A DNA stretch of 64,000 nucleotides from SP5GCR1 sp965199685. GTDB taxonomy: Bacteria > Pseudomonadota > Gammaproteobacteria > Poriferisulfidales > Oxydemutatoraceae. The stretch lies in NCBI GenBank assembly GCA_965199685.1, contig OZ241323.1, positions 1,302,001 to 1,366,000 on the forward strand, given 5' to 3'. Position numbers and translations under genes: made by a program. The notes beneath the pieces are model-generated. The model saw only the letters and a list, made by a program, of their open reading frames with translations, was not told the origin of the DNA and did no database searches. This document shows, one piece after another, positions 53,407 to 62,500 of the stretch; the stretch's first letter is position 1; every line of letters starts with the position of its first letter.

Positions 53407-55058
53407 TGGGACTGTTGAAAAAGTATTTGATATAAGCGAAAATAGACAACTGATTCAACCGGAGGTTTTTATGCAAGGCACTCACAATTTTCAACCTGAA
53501 CTCTTTGTCCAAATAGACTATCAGGCACTCATTCCCAGCTATCACATATTAAGGCGTATTGATAAAGTTTTAGACTTGAGCTTTGTCAAACAATTAACCC
53601 AAAGTTTCTATAGTGATACGCAAGGTAGACCGTCAATAGACCCTGAGGTATTTTTTCGTATCTGTATATTAGGATACCTCTATGGGATTAAATCGGATCG
53701 TCAATTGTGCGATGAGATCGGCATGAACATCGGCTATCGTTGGTTCGTCGGATTAACGATGAGTGATGCGGTGCCGGATCACTCATCCTTAACTCGTATC
53801 CGGGACCGCTTGGGTGTCGGCTGTTTTGAGGCGGTATTTGAGCATGTAGTAGAACAATGCCGTGAGGCTGGATTAGTTGAAGGGAAACGGATTATAACCG
53901 ATGCGAGTTTAGTTGAGGCGAATGCGTCGGCGAGGAAACTGGAGAGACGAGAGCAGCCGGCAGAGGCAATAGAAGTCACAGATGAGAAGCAACAAAGCAA
54001 GGAAGCAGTGTGTCAAACTGTGGCAGTGAAAAGAGACAAAGTCAGCAACCGTACCGATGCCGGTAAAGTAGATGATGATGCGAGTTCAGGCGAGGCGACT
54101 GCATCGGCACAGAAATTGGAGAGACGAGAGGAGCCAACACCAGCAGTAGAAGTTAAGGATGAGAAGCAACAAAGCAAGGAAGCAGTGTGCCAAACTGCGG
54201 CAGTAAAAAGAAAACCAGTCAGCAACCGCACGCATGTGAGTAGAGTAGACGGCGATGCGACTTTAGTCAATCGTCAAGGGTATCCAAGAAAGTTATATCA
54301 CAAGGCGCACTATTGTGTTGACGCAAAGAGTCGAGTGATAACCGATTGTTATGTGACCACGGGTGCCTGTCATGAGACCAATGTCATCACACAGAGAATC
54401 CAATATCAACAAGAACGTTTTGGATTGCCGGTCGAAGAGGTGATAGCCGATGTCGGCTACAGCAGTGGCAAGAATTATCAGTTTTTTGAAGAACACCAGA
54501 TCCGCAGCTATATCCCGACTGCGAAGTTTCGTCTGACACCTGGTAAACAAGTAGCTGATGAAGGCAGTTTCAAGTATGACCCCAATAAAGACATCTATAC
54601 CTGTCAGGCGGGTCATGCGTTACATCCCAAACCTGCAGTGGGTGCGACGAAGTATTACCATATCAAGAAAGCCCATTGTAATAGCTGTCAATGGCAGGCG
54701 AGTTGTTATATAGGTAAGCATCATACTGGTCTATGCCGAAATGAGCATAATGCGGCGATCGAACGAGTGAGACGGCGACAAAGCGGTCAAGTCTTTAAGC
54801 AAAGAATGATTGAGAGAAGCTGGAAGATAGAGGGCTTATTTGCTGAGGCAAAGGAGCGGCATGGGTTGAGGCGGGCAAAATATAGAGGTACGAAGAAAAT
54901 GCAGATCCAAGCCTACCTAACTGGGACTGTTCAGAACCTAAAGAGGCTAGCGGTTTCTTTAGATTTTTATTTTCGCTATATCAGATTTTGGTTTACACAA
55001 AGATTTTTATTATTGAGGTATAGTTTTCAAGGATAAGACGACTTTTTCAACAGCCCCA
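53407..55058 (+). mobile_element. complete IS1182-like insertion sequence (about 1.65 kb)
   Basis: Bounded by the imperfect inverted repeats TGGGACTGTTGAAAAAGT and, read inward from the right, TGGGGCTGTTGAAAAAGT. It is inserted in a host palindrome: GGGAGGGCATG on the left, TGTTAGCCCTCCCC on the right. The duplicated target is TG, or CATG if the outermost bases are counted as host. It encodes one transposase. Its ends match those of the 150-bp MITE-like repeats throughout the window. Confidence 0.92.
53471..55036 (+). CDS. IS1182-family DDE transposase with an internal duplication
   Basis: A 521-residue transposase. An N-terminal helical DNA-binding region (IDPEVFFRICILGYLYGIKS) is followed by DDE residues in IITDASLVEANAS (Asp), VIADVGYSSGKNY (Asp) and KIEGLFAEAKERHGLRRAK (Glu), with a Cys-rich insert (HCNSCQWQASC). 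Between the first and second Asp a 59-residue segment containing KLERRE and DEKQQSKEAVCQT is present twice, reflecting a 177-bp tandem duplication (boundaries near 53.9, 54.1 and 54.26 kb). It is highly charged and probably a flexible linker. The ribosome site CCGGAGG precedes the ATG. The frame is intact. Confidence 0.93.
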   Translation: MQGTHNFQPELFVQIDYQALIPSYHILRRIDKVLDLSFVKQLTQSFYSDTQGRPSIDPEVFFRICILGYLYGIKSDRQLCDEIGMNIGYRWFVGLTMSDAVPDHSSLTRIRDRLGVGCFEAVFEHVVEQCREAGLVEGKRIITDASLVEANASARKLERREQPAEAIEVTDEKQQSKEAVCQTVAVKRDKVSNRTDAGKVDDDASSGEATASAQKLERREEPTPAVEVKDEKQQSKEAVCQTAAVKRKPVSNRTHVSRVDGDATLVNRQGYPRKLYHKAHYCVDAKSRVITDCYVTTGACHETNVITQRIQYQQERFGLPVEEVIADVGYSSGKNYQFFEEHQIRSYIPTAKFRLTPGKQVADEGSFKYDPNKDIYTCQAGHALHPKPAVGATKYYHIKKAHCNSCQWQASCYIGKHHTGLCRNEHNAAIERVRRRQSGQVFKQRMIERSWKIEGLFAEAKERHGLRRAKYRGTKKMQIQAYLTGTVQNLKRLAVSLDFYFRYIRFWFTQRFLLLRYSFQG

Positions 55059-55150
55059 TGTTAGCCCTCCCCTACGGGTGGTTATCGTTAATTTAGTGGC
55101 GCGTGGCGGTTGAGTTTTTACAATAACAGTACTTTTTCAACAGCCTTACG
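55059..55150 (+). repeat. right half of the host repeat plus a stray MITE end
   Basis: TGTTAGCCCTCCCCTACGGG, GGTTATCGTTAATTTAGTGG and a terminal TTTTTCAACAGCC at about 55134. Confidence 0.8.
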
Positions 55151-55151
55151 G

Positions 55152-56015
55152 TTATAGCGAGATGCCTTCCCATTCGGTGATGAAGTCATGCACATGGGCT
55201 GCGACTGCGTCGGGGCGGTCTTCCAGCACATAATGCCCTGCTCGTTCTATGAACTCAAGTCTCACTGGACCTGCGATTGCAGCTTTGAGGCGTATCCCGG
55301 ATTCCTTAGGCATCCACGCATCATGCAATGCCCAGCAGATCAGCGTCGGACATTTGATTTGGGAGTGGTCTACCGACAGGGTTTCTTGATTGCCGGGTTG
55401 GGTGCAGACTTTAACCAAAGACTTAAAGCCGGTTAAGCCCGGTCCCCTAGCCCAAAACTGCAAGTAGTTCTGCTTAACATTTTGGTCAGTAAAAGCAATT
55501 TTGTCATGGCTACCAGTGCGTAATAGCATCCCGAAGTTTGCGGCAGCCTGTGCCATAGCACCTTGCAAAACCTCGTCGCTGGCACCCACCAAGCCGTTAA
55601 AGGCTTCTACTTCGAGCACTGGCCAGTAGTCAAATGCCACTGGATTGATCAGCACCAAACGACTGATATGGTCGCAATACTTTGATGCGAAGATCTGTGC
55701 AGCACCACCGCCGTGGTCGTGTGCCAAGAGGATTACTTTGCCTTTAAGGTCTAGGGCTTCTATCACTGCACGGATGGCTTCGGCTTGATTAGTCAGCGTA
55801 TGTTCGAAATCATCCAGTGGCATATCGGACATACCATAACCGACCATATCCATCGCATAGCTGATATAGTCATCCTTCAGGTGTTCTTGCAAATGCCGCC
55901 ACAAACGAGCATTTGTAGGAATCCCATGAACCATTAACAAAGCAGTCTCGCCTGAACCGGCTTTTTCAACGTTGATTTTTAAGTCTAATCCGTTGAGATT
56001 GATATTGACATCCAT
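55152..56015 (-). CDS. alpha/beta hydrolase with Asp nucleophile (dehalogenase-like)
   Basis: A 287-residue soluble hydrolase. The oxyanion-hole segment MVHGIPTNARLWRHL, the nucleophile elbow LLAHDHGGGAA (Asp instead of Ser, as in haloalkane and fluoroacetate dehalogenases and epoxide hydrolases), a cap region, an acid in LICWALHDAWMP and the catalytic His in ERAGHYVLED are all recognisable. The substrate cannot be inferred. It stands alone between repeats and the second giant gene. Confidence 0.88.
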   Translation of the reverse strand: MDVNINLNGLDLKINVEKAGSGETALLMVHGIPTNARLWRHLQEHLKDDYISYAMDMVGYGMSDMPLDDFEHTLTNQAEAIRAVIEALDLKGKVILLAHDHGGGAAQIFASKYCDHISRLVLINPVAFDYWPVLEVEAFNGLVGASDEVLQGAMAQAAANFGMLLRTGSHDKIAFTDQNVKQNYLQFWARGPGLTGFKSLVKVCTQPGNQETLSVDHSQIKCPTLICWALHDAWMPKESGIRLKAAIAGPVRLEFIERAGHYVLEDRPDAVAAHVHDFITEWEGISL

Positions 56016-56100
56016 AATGCACCTCCTTTGATCTTAAGTTGTCAAGTTGAATATTCAGTTATCGTAAATAGAGGGTAGTATAGCATAGAATATTAGCGTT

Positions 56101-57879
56101 TTACTGCAGAGGTCCTTCAAGGAATACCTTGACTCTAATGCGGATACTGGTATCTGTATCTACTGCACGACGAGATAGGGTCACGGTATAAGTTGCCATC
56201 ACTGTGGTATCTTGCGCAGTCACCACTATGGTAAAGTCTTTTCTCTCACCTTCGGTAAGTGTAATCGGCACATCCACTTGACGATTGGCAGCACTGGGTG
56301 GATTGCTCCCTTCTGTAATTGTCAGCGTTGCACTCGTATTATTGGCAACCGCAGTTAGGGTTGTATTGGCTACATCATTAGCCAGTTCCAAGCTATAGCT
56401 AGCATCTTGAGTTGCCGTTGCAGGATCAAAACTAAATCCTGGTAACGATCTACTTGGTGAGACTTCCAGCCTACTCAGCCGCGTGTCTTGGCTCCGTTGC
56501 CGCGTAATCGTCACCGTATAGGTCTTGATCGTCGTCAGGTCTTGGGCGCGCACTCTAATTCTGGCTATCTTGGTTTCACCGTCAGCTAAGGGTATAGCGT
56601 CGCCGAGGGTTGCGCTATCACCATCTATCGTAAAGCCTGTAATCATTGCATTGCTATTTTCTGTTTCTGCTTCCAACATCACACTGGTTGCTTTGTCGCC
56701 GACTACCGGATTAGCAATGTTATATTCATAATTAATCCTTGTTGCTAGATCAGTAAAGCTAGTAGCAGAACCTACATTCGGCACTACCCTCAAAACACTT
56801 AAGTTGGCATTGTCGCTCAACTCGGCTCCAGCACGAGATAGGGTCACGGTATAAGTTGCCATCACTGTGGTATCTTGCGCAGTCACCACTATGGTAAAGT
56901 CTTTTCTCTCACCTTCGGTAAGTGTAATCGGCACATCCACTTGACGATTGGCAGCACTGGGTGGATTGCTCCCTTCTGTAATTGTCAGCGTTGCACTCGT
57001 ATTATTGGCAACCGCAGTTAGGGTTGTATTGGCTACATCATTAGCCAGTTCCAAGCTATAGCTAGCATCTTGAGTTGCCGTTGCAGGATCAAAACTAAAT
57101 CCTGGTAACGATCTACTCGGTGAGACTTCCAGCCTACTCAGCCGCGTGTCTCGGCTCCGTTGCCGCGTAATCGTCACCGTATAGGTCTTGATCGTCGTCA
57201 GGTCTTGGGCGCGCACCGTGATTCTGGCTATCTTGGTTTCACCGTCAGCTAAGGGTATAGCGTCGCCGAGGGTTGCGCTATCACCATCTATCGTAAAGCC
57301 TGTAATCATTGCATTGCTATTTTCTGTTTCTGCTTCCAACATCACACTGGTTGCTTTGTCGCCGACTACCGGATTAGCAATGTTATATTCATAATTAATC
57401 CTTGTTGCTAGATCAGTAAAGCTAGTAGCAGAACCTACATTCGGCACTACCCTCAAAACACTTAAGTTGGCATTGTCGCTCAACTCGGCTCCAGCACGAG
57501 ATAGGGTCACGGTATAAGTTGCCATCACTGTGGTATCTTGCGCAGTCACCACTATGGTAAAGTCTTTTCTCTCACCTTCGGTAAGTGTAATCGGCACATC
57601 CACTTGACGATTGGCAGCACTGGGTGGATTGCTCCCTTCTGTAATTGTCAGCGTTGCACTCGTATTATTGGCAACCGCAGTTAGGGTTGTATTGGCTACA
57701 TCATTAGCCAGTTCCAAGCTATAGCTAGCATCTTGAGTTGCCGTTGCAGGATCAAAACTAAATCCTGGTAACGATCTACTTGGTGAGACTTCCAGCCTAC
57801 TCAGCCGCGTGTCTTGGCTCCGTTGCCGCGTAATCGTCACCGTATAGGTCTTGATCGTCGTCAGGTCTTGGGCGCGCAC
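56101..57879 (-). CDS. C-terminal part of the second giant cadherin-like repeat protein
   Basis: A 592-codon open stretch, the 3' end of a gene running beyond the right edge. It holds nearly identical 221-residue (663-bp) units, each with two cadherin-like sandwiches (SLELANDVANTTLTAVANNT; IANPVVGDKATSVMLEAETE; RAQDLTTIKTYTVTITRQR), and ends SIRIRVKVFLEGPLQ like the first giant protein. In the sequence as given it is separated from the upstream part by a frame-broken stretch (57880-59508). Surface exposure is inferred from the fold. Confidence 0.8.
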   Translation of the reverse strand: MRAQDLTTIKTYTVTITRQRSQDTRLSRLEVSPSRSLPGFSFDPATATQDASYSLELANDVANTTLTAVANNTSATLTITEGSNPPSAANRQVDVPITLTEGERKDFTIVVTAQDTTVMATYTVTLSRAGAELSDNANLSVLRVVPNVGSATSFTDLATRINYEYNIANPVVGDKATSVMLEAETENSNAMITGFTIDGDSATLGDAIPLADGETKIARITVRAQDLTTIKTYTVTITRQRSRDTRLSRLEVSPSRSLPGFSFDPATATQDASYSLELANDVANTTLTAVANNTSATLTITEGSNPPSAANRQVDVPITLTEGERKDFTIVVTAQDTTVMATYTVTLSRAGAELSDNANLSVLRVVPNVGSATSFTDLATRINYEYNIANPVVGDKATSVMLEAETENSNAMITGFTIDGDSATLGDAIPLADGETKIARIRVRAQDLTTIKTYTVTITRQRSQDTRLSRLEVSPSRSLPGFSFDPATATQDASYSLELANDVANTTLTAVANNTSATLTITEGSNPPSAANRQVDVPITLTEGERKDFTIVVTAQDTTVMATYTVTLSRRAVDTDTSIRIRVKVFLEGPLQ

Positions 57880-59508
57880 TCTAATTCTGGCTATCTTGGT
57901 TTCACCGTCACCTAAGGGTATAGCGTCGCCAGGGTTGCGCTATCACCATCTATCGTAAAGTCTGTAATCATTGCATTGCTATTTACCACTGCCGCTTCCA
58001 ACATCACACTGGTTGCTTTGTCGCCGACTACCGGATTAGCAATGTTATACATATAATTAATATTTGTTGCTAGATTGCCAAAGCTAGTAGCAGAACCTAC
58101 ATTCGGCACTACCCACTTAAGTTGGCATTGTCGCTCAACTCGGCTCCAGCACGAGATAGGGTCACGGTATAAAGTCTTTTCTCTCACCTTCGGCAAGTGT
58201 AATCGGCACATCCACTTGACTGGCAGCACTGGGTGGATTGCTCCCTTCTGTAATTGTCAGCGCCACCGCAGTTAGGGTTGTATTGGCTACATCATTAGCC
58301 AGTTCCAAGCTATAGCTAGCATCTTGAGTTGCCGTTGCAGGATCAAAACTAAATCCTGGTAACGATCTACTCGGTGAGACTTCCAGCCTACTCACCGCGT
58401 GTCTTGGCTCCGTTGCCGCGTAATCGTCACCGGTCTTGATCGTCGTCAGGTCTTGGGCGCGCACCGTGATTTGGCTATCTTCACCGTCACCTAAGGGTAT
58501 AGCGTTCGGTGAACTCTGTAATCATTGCATTGCTATCGTTGCTTTGTCGCCGACTACCGGATTAGCATAATTAATCCTTGTTGCTAGATCAGTAAAGCTA
58601 GTAGCAGAACCTACATTCGGGCAGCACTGGGTGGCTCAACTCGGCTCCAGCACGAGATAGGGTCACGGTATAAGTTGCCATCACTGTGGTATCTTGCGCA
58701 GTCACCACTATGGTAAAGTCTTTAGCCTCACCTTCGGTAAGCGTAACCGGCACATCCACTGACGATTAGCAGCACTTGGTGGATTGCTCTCTTCTGTAAT
58801 TGTCAGCGTTGCACTTGTATTATTGGCAATCGCAGTTAGGGTTGTATTGGCTACATTATTAGCCAGTTCCAAGCTATAGCTAGCATCTTGAGTTGCCGAT
58901 GTAGGGTAAATCCTGGTAACGATGCTTCCAGCACACTCAGCCGCGTGTCTTGGCTCCGTTGCCGCGTAATCATCACCGTATAGGTCTTGATCGTCGTCAG
59001 GTCTTGGGCGCGCACTCTAATTCTGGCTATCTTGGTTTCACCGTCACCTAAGGGTATAGCGTCGCTGATCTCTGCGATAGTACCATCTATCGTAAACTCT
59101 GTAATCATTGCATTGCTATTTACCACTGCCGCTTCCAACATCACACTGGTTGCTTTGTGATTAATTATTCATAATTAATCCTTGTTGCTAGATCAGTAAA
59201 GCTAGTAGCAGAACCTACATTCGGCACTACCCTCAAAACACTTAAGTTGGCATTGTCGCTCAACTCGGCTCCAGCACGAGATAGGGTCACGGTATAAGTT
59301 GCCATCACTGTGGTATCTTGCGCAGTCACCACTATGGTAAAGCTACTCTCATTAAGCCATCCACTTGACGATTGGCAGCAAGCTGCTCCCTTCTGTAGCA
59401 GCGTTGCACTCGTATTATTGGCAACCGCTTGGCTACATCATTAGCCAGTTCCAAGCGCTAGCATCTTGAGTTGCCGTTGCAGGATCAAAACTAAATCCTG
59501 GTAACGAT
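57880..59508 (-). pseudogene. frame-broken units of the second giant gene
   Basis: Three consecutive 663-bp units shortened to roughly 590, 550 and 605 bp by many small deletions of 1 to about 60 bp. Examples: GTCGCCAGGGTT lacks GA at about 57929, a stretch between GTATAA and AGTC is lost at about 58170, and ATAGCGTTCGG has a large loss at about 58500. All frames are interrupted. Short open fragments (57912-58229, 58162-58464, 58851-59144) are remnants and are not separate genes. Either the gene is inactivated here or the assembly of near-identical repeats is faulty. Confidence 0.75.
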
Positions 59509-62500
59509 CTACTTGGTGAGACTTCCAGCTACTCGGCTACTCAGCCGCGTGTCTTGGCTCCGTTGCCGCGTAATCGTCACCGTATAGGTCTTGATCGTCG
59601 TCAGGTCTTGGGCGCGCACTCTAATTCTGGCTATCTTGGTTTCACCGTCACCTAAGGGTATAGCGTCGCTGATCTCTGCGATAGTACCATCTATCGTAAA
59701 CTCTGTAATCATTGCATTGCTATTTACCACTGCCGCTTCCAACATCACACTGGTTGCTTTGTCGCCGACTACCGGATTAGCAATGTTATACATATAATTA
59801 ATATTTGTTGCTAGATTGCCAAAGCTAGTAGCAGAACCTACATTCGGCACTACCCTCAAAACACTTAAGTTGGCATTGTCGCTCAACTCGGCTCCAGCAC
59901 GAGATAGGGTCACGGTATAAGTTGCCATCACTGTGGTATCTTGCGCAGTCACCACTATGGTGAAATCTTTACTCTCACCTTCGGTAAGCGTAACCGGCAC
60001 ATCCACTTGACGATTAGCAGCACTTGGTGGATTGCTCCCTTCTGTAATTGTCAGCGTTGCACTCGTATTATTGGCAATCGCAGTTAGGGTTGTATTGGCT
60101 ACATCATTAGCCAGTTCCAAGCTATAGCTAGCATCTTGAGTTGCCGTTGCAGGATCAAAACTAAATCCTGGTAACGATCTACTCGGTGAGACTTCCAGCA
60201 CACTCAGCCGCGTGTCTTGGCTCCGTTGCCGCGTAATCGTTACCGTATAGGTCTTGATCGTCGTCAGGTCTTGGGCGCGCACTCTAATTCTGGCTATCTT
60301 GGTTTCACCGTCAGCTAAGGGTATAGCGTCGCTGATCTCTGCGATAGTACCATCTATCGTAAAGCCTGTAATCATTGCATTGCTATTTTCTGTTTCTGCT
60401 TCCAACATCACACTGGTTGCTTTGTCGCCGACTACCGGATTAGCAATGTTATATTCATAATTAATCCTTGTTGCTAGATTGCCAAAGCTAATAAGTTGGG
60501 TTCCGTTTGACAATATCCTCAAAACACTCAAGTTTGCATTATTGCTTAACTCGCTTACCTCGCGGGTTGCAGTCACCACATAGGTGTTCGTCGTTCCGTT
60601 TGGTGCTGTCAGGTCTATGTTGATAACTTTCTCCTCCCCTTCATTGATGGAAATAGATGTAGCAGGAGCGTTTTGTGCTAACTGAACACCGCCCTCAGAA
60701 ATCGTATATTCAATTCTGCCAGTGGCAAGCATAGGAACCATCGGAGTGATGTCAAACATCACATTACGGTTAGGGATTGTCACCGCATAGTCTGTCACAA
60801 AGGGATTAAAGCGATAGGAACCGTCGGTCCCTGTTATACCTAAACCAGTTAAATTCACCGGACGAAATGCAGTCAAGATATAGTTTTGACTGGTCCTACC
60901 GTCCTGAGCAACCACCTTAATATCAATCGTATTATCCCCATATTGCAAAGCACGGGTTGTAGATGTGGTTATCTGCTCGGCACTGCTACCGTCAATCAAC
61001 GCTGTCTCATTGTTGATACTAACCGTTTGTCTAGGACCAGAGGTCATTTCCAGCTCAATTTCTGCCCCGATATTCCCTGTCACTTCATACTCTCTATCAG
61101 CGGCTGTGGGGAAAGTAGGATTCAACCCTGCGCCTGGAGGATTAGTCACCCGCAAACCTCTCAAGTCATCATCCGCACTCCCAGTACGCACCACCGTTAA
61201 GGTATAAATCCTCGGCGTACCATTTTGTGCGGTCACTGTAATCGTCAAGGTTTCACTATCTCCAGCATTGGCTAGAGTAACCGTGCTTGATGTAGTTTGA
61301 TCTACACCAATCATCACCGTTGCAGATGGATGGTTTGCAGTTGCGGTCACGAGCGTACTCATCACATCTGCGGGTATGGTTGCGGTATATGTTACGTTTG
61401 GATCATCATCCAATACTAAATCGCGAGGGGTCGCATCTTCCACGCGCAACTGAGCCAAACTCGCATCCGGGCTATCGGCACGCGTCACCACTAAAGTATA
61501 AGTCTGCATTGCCATACCATTTTCTGCGGTCACCCTAATCATCAGAGTCTTGCTATCTCCAGTATTGGCTAGGGTAACGCTCCTTTCCGCTCTTGGCATT
61601 CCGCTCACATCCGCCATGCCGTCTTCCATAATCGTCACCGTTGCAGATGGATGGTTTGCAGCCACGGTGATGGTAGCCATTTCTACATCAGCTGCTAATT
61701 CCGCAACATATCTTAGTGGATCGTTGGTATCAACGACAGCTGCCACACCCCCTACAGTTGGTGATGATGCTTGCAGCCTAACATCATTACTCCGCTCGCG
61801 GGTTGCAGTTATCGTATAGGTATAGGTCGCCGTCACACCCGGTACTGTCAGTTCTACGCTAATGACTTTCCTCTCTCCGACATCAAACGGGATTGAAGCA
61901 CTCCCATCATCGGCTCGTGTTAGTACCGTGTTTCTATCAAGGATCCTGAGAGTAGTCCCTTGGTCTGCCGAAGAAGGTAGCCTTGGTGTGACGGTGAGTG
62001 TCGTATTATTGTTTGCAACCGTCACCGTATAGTCGTCATCAAAAGAATCAAATCGATACGGATCATCAGCTCTGAGGCCAGTCAATTCCAGAGCCTCTAA
62101 AATTATCACATCGCCGGTGTTCACGATATAGGTTGTTTCGGTGTAGCCGTCCTCAGTATCATCGTCGCGTCTTACTACGATTTCGATCTGAACTCCTCCT
62201 TGACGCAACGAAATAGCATCGGAAACAGCGGCCAAACTTCCGCTCAAGTCTTGAGCTGTTCCACCTATGATATGCTCCACGTTGTTCACTATAATGCTTC
62301 GCACACTTACATCTTCGGCTGCCGATGCTCGGATTGTGGTTTCGCTAATTATATCGTTAATTTCACCAGTGTAGCGGGTTCCAGAAGCGTCATCAGGCTC
62401 CGCAGTTAGGGTGATGCCGGTCATATCAAGCATAAATCCTAGTGAGGTTCTATCCATCGCTGAGGCACGCGATACGATTGCGGTATAAGTTGCCATAGGC

